A stretch of 64,000 bases of DNA, from assembly GCA_913057175.1 (NCBI GenBank), contig CAJXNP010000012.1, positions 186,001 to 250,000 of the forward strand, read 5' to 3'. The notes beneath the pieces were generated by a model. It was not told the DNA's origin. It did no database searches and was given only the letters and a program-made list of their open reading frames with translations. This stretch comes from an uncultured Cytophagales bacterium. Lineage in GTDB: Bacteria > Bacteroidota > Bacteroidia > Cytophagales > Cyclobacteriaceae. Positions 1 through 7,965 of this stretch are shown one piece after another. The first letter of the stretch is position 1. Each line of letters starts with the position of its first letter. The translations under genes and the position numbers were made by a program.

Positions 1-239
1 TCAATATCTTTATCTACATTTCGTGGATACTTCTCAAGATCTTCAGGATTATTAAACTGAGTGGGGTTGACGAAAATGCTGCAAACAGTTATGTCATTTT
101 CTTTTACTGATCTTTTGACAAGTGTGAGATGACCCTCATGAAACGCTCCCATTGTTGGAACCAAGCCAATTTTTTTCCCGTTAAGGCGTTTATTCTTCAG
201 ATAACAAGTTAATTGACCAATTTCCCGGAAGATTTCCAT
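1..239 (-). CDS. panC: Pantothenate synthetase, N-terminal part (gene runs off left edge)
   Basis: PanC joins pantoate and beta-alanine using ATP, the last step of pantothenate (vitamin B5, CoA precursor) synthesis in the cytoplasm. Translation from the ATG at 239 on the minus strand gives 79 residues. They include [18 protein letters not shown], which carries the HxGH nucleotide-binding motif, and [20 protein letters not shown], the pantoate-site segment. Both are hallmarks of the family. The family is usually about 280 residues, so roughly 200 residues lie outside the window. A TACATTTG promoter box on the minus strand (269-276) sits 30 bases upstream of the start. The gene diverges from the glycogen-synthase-like gene at 367. 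Confidence 0.95.
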   Translation of the reverse strand, partial: MEIFREIGQLTCYLKNKRLNGKKIGLVPTMGAFHEGHLTLVKRSVKENDITVCSIFVNPTQFNNPEDLEKYPRNVDKDI

Positions 240-268
240 TTTGTTGTTAAATCTTGTTAAAAGGGGCG

Positions 269-288
269 CAAATGTACGGTTATTTTTG
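269..288. promoter_or_regulatory. Divergent Bacteroidota-type promoter boxes (panC / glgA-like)
   Basis: The gap holds two opposed matches to the Bacteroidota -7 element TAnnTTTG. TACATTTG reads on the minus strand at 276-269, towards panC, about 30 bases before its ATG. TATTTTTG reads on the plus strand at 281-288, towards the gene at 367, leaving a leader of about 75 bases. The -33 elements are not clear, so this is a motif match only. Confidence 0.5.
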
Positions 289-366
289 TAAATGGTATGG
301 AAAATCAAGGATTTATTCGTAATTTTGTAATCATTTCGGGAAACATAGCGATAAACTATATATAAC

Positions 367-1179
367 ATGTCTAAATTTCGTATTCTTTACGTTGCATCAG
401 AAATCAATCCTTTCTTACAAACTTCAAACGTAGCCGAGCTGGTCAGGAAACTGCCCCAAGCTATGCAGGAGAAAGGAATGGAAATCAGAATTTTGGTACC
501 TAGATTTGGTTTAATCAATGAAAGAAAGAACCGCTTACATGAAGTAGTAAGATTATCGGGAATCAATATTTCTGTTGGAGAAGAGGAAAAACCTCTTGTC
601 ATTAAAGTAGCTTCAATACCCAATGCTAAACTTCAGGTTTATTTTATAGACAATGAAGACTATTTCCATAGAAAAAGTGTTTTTCACGACAAGGAAAACA
701 AATTCTATGAAGACAATGATGAAAGAGCCATCTTTTTCTGTAAAGGCGTTTTAGAAACAGTGAAAAAATTAGGATGGGCTCCTGATATTGTTCACTGCAA
801 TGATTGGATGACAAGCCTCATTCCAATGTATTTAAAAACTACTTACAAAAACGATCCTATTTTTAAAAATACCAAAACGGTATTTACTATTTATGACACA
901 CCATTTTCTCACAAATTCGAAAATGACCTGATAGAAAAGGTGAAAATGCTGGATATCGAAGATGATATGCTAAGCCCACTCAAAACCAAAGATTATGAAG
1001 GATTCATAAAAATCGGAGTGGAATATGCTGATGCTGTCATCAAATCAGAAGCAGCATTCAAAAACGGTTTAAATGCCTTACTATCGAAAGTCAGCGATGA
1101 AAAAAAGATTGACACAATAGAAAAAGACGAAAACTGCGAAGAATCTTATTATAATCTATATAATGAACTTGTGGGTTAG
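367..1179 (+). CDS. Glycogen/starch synthase-like protein, GT5 N-terminal domain only
   Basis: The 270-residue protein begins with [13 protein letters not shown], the start of the GT5 glycogen synthase N-terminal Rossmann domain (KVLFVASEVAPF in GlgA), and carries [15 protein letters not shown], matching the HxHDWHT(A/S) segment. True GlgA is about 480 residues. The whole C-terminal GT-B domain, which supplies most of the ADP-glucose site, is absent. The C-terminus is instead acidic and rich in Lys, Glu and Asp. A complete glucan synthase activity is therefore doubtful. A scaffold, regulatory or partner-dependent role is inference. It diverges from panC, and its last 17 bases overlap the DUF4270 gene. 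A strong palindromic terminator follows its stop codon directly. Confidence 0.8.
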   Translation: MSKFRILYVASEINPFLQTSNVAELVRKLPQAMQEKGMEIRILVPRFGLINERKNRLHEVVRLSGINISVGEEEKPLVIKVASIPNAKLQVYFIDNEDYFHRKSVFHDKENKFYEDNDERAIFFCKGVLETVKKLGWAPDIVHCNDWMTSLIPMYLKTTYKNDPIFKNTKTVFTIYDTPFSHKFENDLIEKVKMLDIEDDMLSPLKTKDYEGFIKIGVEYADAVIKSEAAFKNGLNALLSKVSDEKKIDTIEKDENCEESYYNLYNELVG

Positions 1180-2515
1180 AAAAACAGGGCCAATCCTAGG
1201 ATTGGCCCTGTTTCTTTTTGCCTGCGAGGAGCCAGGTGAAATTGGATTGGAACTGGAGCCGGATACCGGCGATTTTTTTGCTTCTTACATTGAAATTCCC
1301 ATTAAAACTTCTGTCGGCTTAAGCGAGCCATATTTGACATCTGATTCTACTCACAGAATTAGTATCATTAACGTGGGGAACAGTGAAGATGAAACATTTG
1401 GCTCGCGGGAGTTAGTCGGATATTCAAATCTTTATGTGCAGGGAGGTGTAGGAAAAATCCCATCTACAGCCGATTACGATAGTATCGATTTAAGAGTCTT
1501 CGCCACCAATTTTAGAGGTGATCGAAGTAACAGCAATTTGCCGTCTAAACTAATGGTTCATCAAATCCTTGAACAGGTAAATAGAGAAAACACAATCAGC
1601 GATGAATACCAATATGAAATGTTGCCCCTCGCTGAGTTCGATTTGGATTCTCTGGAAGAAGAAAGTACAAAATCATTAAGAAAAAAGCTTTCAGATGACC
1701 TAGGAATGCAAATTTTTGATGAAGCTCAAAAAGATTCCTTAACAAATAGTGAATTGCGAGAGGTTATAGAAGGTTTGGCATTTAAACTTGATAATACAAA
1801 CGAATTGCTACTGGGTATTGATCCATTTCGTGAAACCAGCCTTAACATCTACTATCACTATGACCCGGATACTGCAAGGGTAATGAGGATATTAATGACC
1901 GATATTCAATCATTTAATGTTTCGACAGACTACACAGGTTTGGAATTACAAAACCTAACAGCCAATAACCAAACCTACTCGAACACCGAAAACCTTTATT
2001 TCAATTCTTATGATGGTATATTTTCTGAATTGGACTTTACTCCAGTTTTGAATTTAAGTGACTCACTGGGGCCAATTATTATCAATGGTGCAGATTTGAC
2101 CTTTGAAGACATTCCGGTTGATACAATTTATCCCATTCCTGCCAGTTTGTATGCGTTTGAAAAAGCCTCGGGATTTCCTTATAAGTCCATGGCATTTTTT
2201 CAACCGGATGCAATTGAGGTTCAGTTTGGACAATACCTGCAATTTCAAATGTCGTATACCTTGTATCCTCAAGATTCTGTCAACGGCAATTATTTTGTAA
2301 GTAATACCATCTCCAACGAATATACTCCGGATACAAGGGGGCCTGCCTTTGAAGATTTTATTCAATACCTGGTAACTGCGAGCGATGCAGCTGAAAAATC
2401 CAAAATAATATTGTATTCACCCGGAGTTGGCAGAACATACAATCAATTACATTTTAACAAGGACAACGTAAAGCTTAAGATATATTTTTCCTATCTTCAA
2501 AGTTCTGTTAATTAA
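1163..2515 (+). CDS. DUF4270 family lipoprotein
   Basis: The 450-residue protein starts with a lipoprotein signal peptide whose lipobox is LFAC, placing the lipidated Cys at residue 21 and an acidic EEPGE after it. This predicts export and anchoring to the outer or inner membrane. The body resembles the Bacteroidota DUF4270 family: beta-rich, with an early series of strands and a C-terminal KLKIYFSYL-type end. The function of the family is unknown. The start at 1163 lies inside the previous gene, and the signal peptide is encoded across a 32-bp perfect palindrome. No other in-frame start keeps the signal peptide except TTG codons inside or beside the palindrome. glmS follows after 20 bases. 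Confidence 0.8.
   Translation: MNLWVRKTGPILGLALFLFACEEPGEIGLELEPDTGDFFASYIEIPIKTSVGLSEPYLTSDSTHRISIINVGNSEDETFGSRELVGYSNLYVQGGVGKIPSTADYDSIDLRVFATNFRGDRSNSNLPSKLMVHQILEQVNRENTISDEYQYEMLPLAEFDLDSLEEESTKSLRKKLSDDLGMQIFDEAQKDSLTNSELREVIEGLAFKLDNTNELLLGIDPFRETSLNIYYHYDPDTARVMRILMTDIQSFNVSTDYTGLELQNLTANNQTYSNTENLYFNSYDGIFSELDFTPVLNLSDSLGPIIINGADLTFEDIPVDTIYPIPASLYAFEKASGFPYKSMAFFQPDAIEVQFGQYLQFQMSYTLYPQDSVNGNYFVSNTISNEYTPDTRGPAFEDFIQYLVTASDAAEKSKIILYSPGVGRTYNQLHFNKDNVKLKIYFSYLQSSVN
1182..1219 (+). terminator. 32-bp perfect palindrome with T-rich tail, inside the DUF4270 signal-peptide codons
   Basis: The 5' arm AAACAGGGCCAATCC (1182-1196) is exactly complementary to GGATTGGCCCTGTTT (1199-1213). 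The folded RNA would have a 14-bp stem and a CTAG loop, followed by CTTTTT (1214-1219). It begins two bases after the stop codon of the glycogen-synthase-like gene, the right place for an intrinsic terminator of that gene. The same bases encode residues 7-19 of the DUF4270 protein, so it may also act as an attenuator. Confidence 0.8.
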
Positions 2516-2535
2516 CCATTCTAATCAATTTTATC

Positions 2536-4377
2536 ATGTGTGGTATTGTTGCTTACATAGGTGAAAGAAATGCTTATGAAATAATCGTTAAAGGGTTAAA
2601 AAGGCTGGAATACAGAGGGTATGACAGCGCTGGTGTGGCAGTCCTAAACGATTCCAGCCTAAGAGTTTTTAAGAAGAAGGGCAAAGTTAGTGATCTTGAA
2701 AACTTTATCGGAACTGAAAAATTGCCTTCTTCTATTGGAATAGGACACACCCGATGGGCGACACATGGTGAACCAAACGATATCAATGCCCACCCACACA
2801 CAGATTCCAATAATAAAATGGCAATTATCCACAATGGGATCATTGAAAATTACAGTACACTAAAAAAAGAATTGACCAATAAAGGTCATCAATTTAGAAG
2901 CGAGACAGACTCTGAGGTTCTTATTCATTTTATTGAAGATATCAGAGACAATAATCAATGTTCACTTGAAGAAGCAGTACGATTGGCGCTTTCCAAAATT
3001 GTTGGTGCTTACGCCATTGTCATTGTTTCTGAAGATGATCCTAATACACTCATAGCTGCGCGAAAAGGTAGTCCTTTAGTGATAGGAGTGGGTAAAGATG
3101 AATATTTTATCGCATCTGATGCTACTCCAATCGTAGAATATACCAATGAAGTAGCCTATTTAAATGATTATGAAATTGCTGTCATTAAAAGAGACAAATT
3201 AAAAATCAAAAATATCGAAGATGTAGACTCTAATCCATACATCCAAACCATTGATCTTGAACTGGAAGCAATTGAAAAGGGCGGATATGAACACTTCATG
3301 CTGAAAGAAATATTTGAACAACCCAGATCAATTGCTGATTCTATGAGAGGAAGACTCAATGCAGAAAAAGGTTATTTGGTTTTAGGAGGGATAAGGGAAT
3401 ACTCTCATAAGCTTGAAAATGCGGAAAGGATCATAATTCTTGCCTGTGGAACTTCATGGCATGCCGGTCTGGTAGCTGAATACTTTTTTGAAGAGTTTTG
3501 CAGGATACCAGTCGAGGTAGAATATGCTTCGGAATTCAGGTATCGAAACCCTGTAATCAAAGAAGGAGATGTTTGCATCGCCATTTCCCAATCAGGAGAA
3601 ACCGCAGACACCTTGGCAGCAATCGAATTGGCCAAATCAAAAGGAGCAATCATCTTTGGCGTTTGCAATGTAGTCGGAAGTTCAATTGCCAGAGCTAGCC
3701 ATGAAGGCGCTTACATACATGCAGGGCCTGAAATTGGTGTAGCAAGTACAAAAGCTTTCACTTCGCAACTCACTGTTCTTTTTATGATTGCTATAAAGAT
3801 GGCTTATAATAAAGGGACAATCAAAGAAGCCAAGTACCGGCAAATGTTGGTAGAGCTGGAACAAATTCCAAATAAGGTTCAGCAGGTGTTAGAGAATAGC
3901 TCGGAGCAAATTGAATTAATCTCAAAAATATTCATGTTTGCCAGAAATTTCCTCTATTTGGGAAGAGGGTATAATTTTCCTGTCGCACTAGAGGGCGCTC
4001 TGAAACTGAAAGAAATTTCATATATCCACGCAGAAGGATACCCGGCAGCTGAAATGAAGCACGGTCCCATAGCACTAATTGACGTAGAGATGCCGGTTGT
4101 ATTCATCGCAACAAAAGACAGTTCGTATGAAAAGGTCGTATCAAACATCCAGGAAGTAAAAGCCAGAAAAGGAAAGGTAATAGCTATCGTTACGGAAGGA
4201 GATGACCTAATCCCAAAAATGGCTGAATATGTAATCGAAGTTCCTTCAACAAATGAAGCGCTGATGCCTTTGATTTCAGTCATTCCGCTTCAGCTTCTAT
4301 CATATCACATTGCGGTATTGCGAGGGTGCAATGTCGATCAACCAAGAAACCTGGCAAAATCGGTAACGGTTGAATAG
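2536..4377 (+). CDS. glmS: Glutamine--fructose-6-phosphate aminotransferase (isomerizing)
   Basis: GlmS makes glucosamine-6-phosphate from fructose-6-phosphate and glutamine, the entry to UDP-GlcNAc, peptidoglycan and lipid A. The 613 residues match the usual length of about 610. Cys2 (MCGIVAYIG) is the glutaminase nucleophile. GHTRWATHGEPN is the class II amidotransferase motif. Two SIS isomerase domains follow: ACGTSWHAGLVAEYFFE with ISQSGETADT, then LGRGYNFPVALEGALKLKE with AEMKHGPIALI. The end is QPRNLAKSVTVE, the expected GlmS C-terminus. The gene is 20 bases after the DUF4270 gene and converges on cdaA with a 17-base gap. Confidence 0.98.
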   Translation: MCGIVAYIGERNAYEIIVKGLKRLEYRGYDSAGVAVLNDSSLRVFKKKGKVSDLENFIGTEKLPSSIGIGHTRWATHGEPNDINAHPHTDSNNKMAIIHNGIIENYSTLKKELTNKGHQFRSETDSEVLIHFIEDIRDNNQCSLEEAVRLALSKIVGAYAIVIVSEDDPNTLIAARKGSPLVIGVGKDEYFIASDATPIVEYTNEVAYLNDYEIAVIKRDKLKIKNIEDVDSNPYIQTIDLELEAIEKGGYEHFMLKEIFEQPRSIADSMRGRLNAEKGYLVLGGIREYSHKLENAERIIILACGTSWHAGLVAEYFFEEFCRIPVEVEYASEFRYRNPVIKEGDVCIAISQSGETADTLAAIELAKSKGAIIFGVCNVVGSSIARASHEGAYIHAGPEIGVASTKAFTSQLTVLFMIAIKMAYNKGTIKEAKYRQMLVELEQIPNKVQQVLENSSEQIELISKIFMFARNFLYLGRGYNFPVALEGALKLKEISYIHAEGYPAAEMKHGPIALIDVEMPVVFIATKDSSYEKVVSNIQEVKARKGKVIAIVTEGDDLIPKMAEYVIEVPSTNEALMPLISVIPLQLLSYHIAVLRGCNVDQPRNLAKSVTVE

Positions 4378-4394
4378 ATGATTTGTAAAATTTA

Positions 4395-5279
4395 CTAGCT
4401 GGTAATTTTGCTGGAACTCTCTTCCTCTTTTGGAACAACGGCGTCTTCTTTTATCATTTCTTCCAATTCTTTATCCTTGACCTCTTCTTCTTCGAAGTAA
4501 GATTTGATCATTTGCCGGGCTTCAGGAATAGAAATATTCGGATGTATTTTGCCCGCTCTGACAATTGAAAATTGGCCGGTTTCCTCAGACACAATAAATA
4601 CCAGCGTATCCGTTGACTCACTCATCCCAATACCAGCACGATGTCTCAACCCAAAATGTGCCGGAAGGTTATCCTGATCGCTAACGGGAAGAATGCACCT
4701 TGCAGCAATAATCTTTCCATTGTAAATAATAACTGCTCCATCGTGAAGAGGGCTATGTTTATTGAAGATTGAAAGAAGTAATCTTTTCGAAATAATCCCT
4801 CCTATCCGGTCTCCCGAATCTGCATAAAATTTCAACTCAGAAAATTTAGAAAATACGATCAGAGCTCCGGTCTTAGTGGCACCAAGTGTTTTAGCGGCTT
4901 CCATAATCGGGGTTATGTTTAACTCGAATGCTGTTTCATTCTTTCTCCACGGAAATCGCTTAAATAAATTTTCTCTGCTAAGAGACGTAGATTTTCCGAT
5001 AATGAGTAAAAATTTCCTGATCTCCGGTTGAAATAAAATGATGACTGCAATAACTCCAACACCCATAAATTGGCCAAGAATAGCGGTGAGTAATTCCATT
5101 TCTACCGCGCGTACGACCAAAAAGATTAAGTACAAAAACAGGAATCCCAGGAACACACGAACCGCCACGCTCCCACGCATAAGTTTATAAACCTGGTAAA
5201 GTAAAATGGTGACGAAAAATATGTCTATCGCATCAACCAGATCAAAGCTTAAAAATCCTATCTGAAATAGTAGTTTCAA
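4395..5279 (-). CDS. cdaA: Diadenylate cyclase CdaA (membrane c-di-AMP synthase)
   Basis: CdaA condenses two ATP to cyclic di-AMP, a second messenger linked to potassium, osmotic and cell-wall homeostasis in other bacteria. The 294-residue protein has three N-terminal membrane helices (about residues 10-85). The DisA_N catalytic domain follows, with TGALIVF, the PLHDGAVI motif (DGA) and the LRHRAGIGMSE motif (RHR), all intact. The Lys/Glu-rich tail is variable in the family. The stop of folP overlaps its start by four bases, so the two are probably co-transcribed. It converges on glmS. In Firmicutes cdaA also sits with glm genes, but there in the same direction. Confidence 0.95.
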   Translation of the reverse strand: MKLLFQIGFLSFDLVDAIDIFFVTILLYQVYKLMRGSVAVRVFLGFLFLYLIFLVVRAVEMELLTAILGQFMGVGVIAVIILFQPEIRKFLLIIGKSTSLSRENLFKRFPWRKNETAFELNITPIMEAAKTLGATKTGALIVFSKFSELKFYADSGDRIGGIISKRLLLSIFNKHSPLHDGAVIIYNGKIIAARCILPVSDQDNLPAHFGLRHRAGIGMSESTDTLVFIVSEETGQFSIVRAGKIHPNISIPEARQMIKSYFEEEEVKDKELEEMIKEDAVVPKEEESSSKITS

Positions 5280-6133
5280 TTGGTAACCAAATTTGCTAAT
5301 TCTACAACCTCTCTTGCCTCCTTTACATCATGAACTCTCAAAATTGAGGCTCCATTTCTTACAGCAAATGTATTTAATACAGAGGTGCCATTGAGAGCTT
5401 CATCGGGAGTCGTTCCAAACTTTTTATATATTAGGGATTTTCTGGATACTCCAACTAATAAAGGCAGTTTAAGAACCTTAAAATAATCCAAATTTTTAAG
5501 TATTTCATAGTTTTGATCTATTGTTTTGGAAAAACCTATTCCCGGGTCAATAATTATATCATTATGACCCATTTGATACAACTTTTTAACCCTTTTCTCA
5601 AAAAATTGAATTAATTCAAGCAAAAGATTTTCATATTTTGTTAATGTCTGCATAGTTTCCGATGTACCTTTCATGTGCATCAATATATACGGGATTCCCG
5701 ATTTGGTAATCACATCAAACATTCCATCATCTGCATCACCACCCGAAATATCATTGATTATATCAGCGCCTTCGTCAATTGACTTTTTAGCAATGCCTGA
5801 CCTAAATGTATCGACTGAAACATAGAGCCCCGGAAATTCCCTCCTGATCAATTTAAGCCCTTCCTGCAATCGATCCCATTCCTCCATTTCACTCACAATT
5901 TTCGCACCAGGTCTTGACGAAAATGCCCCGATATCAATGATATCCATTCCATCCCTAATCATTCCTTCAACCTTCTCAATTAATTCCTTGTCAGAAGTAA
6001 AACGGCTGTTTTTATAAAAAGAATCAGATGTTAAATTGACAATCCCCATAATCATGGGTTTCATTATGGAATGTACTTTTCCACTGATCTTTAGTGTCTT
6101 TTTTGAACAAAAAAAATTATCTTTCGCACCCAA
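5276..6133 (-). CDS. folP: Dihydropteroate synthase
   Basis: FolP condenses 6-hydroxymethyl-dihydropterin diphosphate with p-aminobenzoate in folate synthesis. Motifs are MGIVNLTSDSFY (loop 1), DIGAFSSRPGA, DIINDISGGD, LMHMKGTS, IDPGIGFSKT and GVSRKSLI. The N-terminal strand KKTLKISGK belongs to the domain, so the ATG at 6064 is too short. The open frame extends to a TTG at 6187, but that would overlap the divergent gene starting at 6172. I therefore chose the TTG at 6133, which gives 285 residues, the usual family length. The downstream cdaA overlaps it by four bases. Folate synthesis is also represented by folB near 19 kb. Confidence 0.95.
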   Translation of the reverse strand: MGAKDNFFCSKKTLKISGKVHSIMKPMIMGIVNLTSDSFYKNSRFTSDKELIEKVEGMIRDGMDIIDIGAFSSRPGAKIVSEMEEWDRLQEGLKLIRREFPGLYVSVDTFRSGIAKKSIDEGADIINDISGGDADDGMFDVITKSGIPYILMHMKGTSETMQTLTKYENLLLELIQFFEKRVKKLYQMGHNDIIIDPGIGFSKTIDQNYEILKNLDYFKVLKLPLLVGVSRKSLIYKKFGTTPDEALNGTSVLNTFAVRNGASILRVHDVKEAREVVELANLVTN

Positions 6134-6171
6134 AATATTAAATATTCTATCCTTAAAACGTATTTTTTGAA

Positions 6172-6717
6172 TTGAAAAACAAAACAATCGACGAATATAA
6201 TCAAGTAATCAAGGCCTGTAAAGATGTTTTTATAAAGAAAACGAAAGACTATGGGACGGCGTGGAGAATTTTGCGTTTGCCCTCGATTACTGATCAGATT
6301 TTTATCAAAGCTCAAAGGATCCGGACCATCCAGGAAAAAGGTTCACAAAAGGTTGAGGAAGGCATTTCAAATGAATTTATTGGGATTATCAACTATTGTG
6401 TCATTGCCATGATGCAAATTGTATTAGCTGATTCTGACGAAACCAGTATCAATGCAGAAAAAGTAGAAGAGCTGTACAACCAGCAAATTCATGAAACACA
6501 AAATTTGCTTTCAGCCAAAAACCATGACTATGATGAAGCGTGGCGGGATATGCGCGTTTCTTCCATGACGGATATTATATTGATGAAGCTTTACAGGGTA
6601 AAACAGATTGAAGACAATGAAGGAAAGACTATAATTTCAGAGGGTGTAAAGGCCAATTACCAGGATATCATCAATTACTCTGTGTTCTGTTTAATCAAAC
6701 TCAGTTATGACAAGTAG
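6172..6717 (+). CDS. DUF1599 family protein with two internal repeats
   Basis: The 181-residue soluble protein matches the DUF1599 family of Bacteroidota, whose function is not established. It consists of two copies of one module. TKDYGTAWRILRLPSITDQI at residues 25-44 aligns with NHDYDEAWRDMRVSSMTDII at 117-136, and both are followed by an Arg/Lys helix and an INY(C/S)V helix. The start is a TTG, since no ATG precedes the first conserved helix. It diverges from folP and overlaps the next gene by 11 bases, so the two are probably one transcript. The order folP / DUF1599 / BT_3928 recurs in the phylum from my memory of such genomes. Confidence 0.85.
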   Translation: MKNKTIDEYNQVIKACKDVFIKKTKDYGTAWRILRLPSITDQIFIKAQRIRTIQEKGSQKVEEGISNEFIGIINYCVIAMMQIVLADSDETSINAEKVEELYNQQIHETQNLLSAKNHDYDEAWRDMRVSSMTDIILMKLYRVKQIEDNEGKTIISEGVKANYQDIINYSVFCLIKLSYDK

Positions 6718-7816
6718 AAAATACATTGACAGCATCATTTTAATCCTAGTCGGAGGATTATTTATTTTTTCAGGCTTAATAAAAGTCAACGATCCGGTTG
6801 GAACTTCTATCAAGCTACAGGAATATTTTGAGGTGTTTTCAACCGAATTCGCCTCATTTTTTCATGCATTTGTACCTTATACATTGGGGATGGCGGTATT
6901 TATTGTTGTCCTTGAAGTAGTATTGGGAGTAGCTGTTCTATTGAGATATAGGATGAACATCACAAGCTGGATTTTACTTCTGCTGATCATCTTTTTTACC
7001 ATTCTAACATTTTATTCCGCCGTAACAGGAAATGTCACGGATTGTGGCTGTTTTGGTGATGCAATAAAGCTTACTCCCTGGGAATCTTTTATAAAGGATA
7101 TCATTCTTCTCGTTCTCATTGTTTACATATTTATTAATAGAAAAAACTACAACGAACTTTTAAATGGACTAACTGGACATATAGTAATAGGAATTGTAAC
7201 CATCTTGAATATCTTTATTGCCATTTATGCAATCAACCATCTACCTTTTATTGATTTCCGGGCTTACAAAATTGGGAACAGCATTAGCGATGGAATGAAA
7301 CCGAGTGAGCCCCTTCGTTATAAATATATTATGGAAAGGGAGGGTGAAACTTTTGAATTCGAAACTTATCCGACCGACACAACTTTGGCTTTCAAAGACA
7401 TGGTTTTGTTAAATGAAGATGCACAGCCCAAAATAACGGATTATAACATCTGGACAGATGAAGGGGATTATACAGAGGAATCGTTGACCGGCAAAAAGCT
7501 TTTCATTGTTTATCAGGATGTCAATAAAAGTGATTTAAGCGAAATCGAAAAAATAAAGGAATTGATCAATTCGCTCGAAGGAGAGCTGAATGTATGGATC
7601 ATCACTTCCAATGATGCATCAACGATCGATAACTTCAGGCATGAATATCAAATTGCTGCTCCATATTTCTTTGGTGATGCAACCGTTTTAAAGGCGATGG
7701 TTCGATCCAATCCTGGCATTATGCTCCTAAACAATGGGGTTGTACTTGGCAAATGGCACTACAATGACACACCAAGCCCGGGCCAGGTAATGGAGCTTTT
7801 GAAAGCTGAACCCTAA
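6707..7816 (+). CDS. BT_3928-family DoxX-like membrane protein with thioredoxin-like C-terminus
   Basis: The 369-residue protein has about five membrane helices. The first carries GGLFIFSGLIKVNDPVG, the DoxX/MauE-type signature. A CGCFGD motif follows the third helix, as in the methylamine-utilisation MauE family of electron-transfer membrane proteins. The C-terminal 200 residues are extracytoplasmic and end in a segment resembling a thioredoxin fold (VWIITSNDASTID, PGIMLLNNGVVLGKWHYND), but no CxxC active site is visible there. A role in envelope redox is inference. It overlaps the DUF1599 gene by 11 bases. Confidence 0.8.
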   Translation: MTSRKYIDSIILILVGGLFIFSGLIKVNDPVGTSIKLQEYFEVFSTEFASFFHAFVPYTLGMAVFIVVLEVVLGVAVLLRYRMNITSWILLLLIIFFTILTFYSAVTGNVTDCGCFGDAIKLTPWESFIKDIILLVLIVYIFINRKNYNELLNGLTGHIVIGIVTILNIFIAIYAINHLPFIDFRAYKIGNSISDGMKPSEPLRYKYIMEREGETFEFETYPTDTTLAFKDMVLLNEDAQPKITDYNIWTDEGDYTEESLTGKKLFIVYQDVNKSDLSEIEKIKELINSLEGELNVWIITSNDASTIDNFRHEYQIAAPYFFGDATVLKAMVRSNPGIMLLNNGVVLGKWHYNDTPSPGQVMELLKAEP

Positions 7817-7848
7817 ACAAAAACTGTCGATATGTTCCTTATTTTTAA

Positions 7849-7896
7849 GTTGGTAGTTGGCAAAAGGCAGTTGGCTGGCTGGCAAACGCCGGCAAA
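7849..7896. repeat. Imperfect TTGGC-rich intergenic repeat
   Basis: The 149-base gap between the BT_3928 gene and the ABC permease contains four TTGGC/CTGGC units in about 50 bases: GTTGGTAGTTGGC, CAGTTGGCTGGCTGGC, then CGCCGGC. It is more GC-rich than its surroundings. It has no convincing reading frame. It resembles degenerate short-unit intergenic repeats that I recall from other Cytophagales, but that comparison is from memory. Confidence 0.4.
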
Positions 7897-7965
7897 GAAC
7901 AACTTGCAAGAAGCAATATATGATCAATTTCGCCTTAGGCCTGTTCTCAACAAAAGGATCCCCTA

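Noticed and set aside
6134-6187. Longest folP start (TTG at 6187)
   Set aside because: It overlaps the divergent DUF1599 gene and gives an N-terminus longer than the family.
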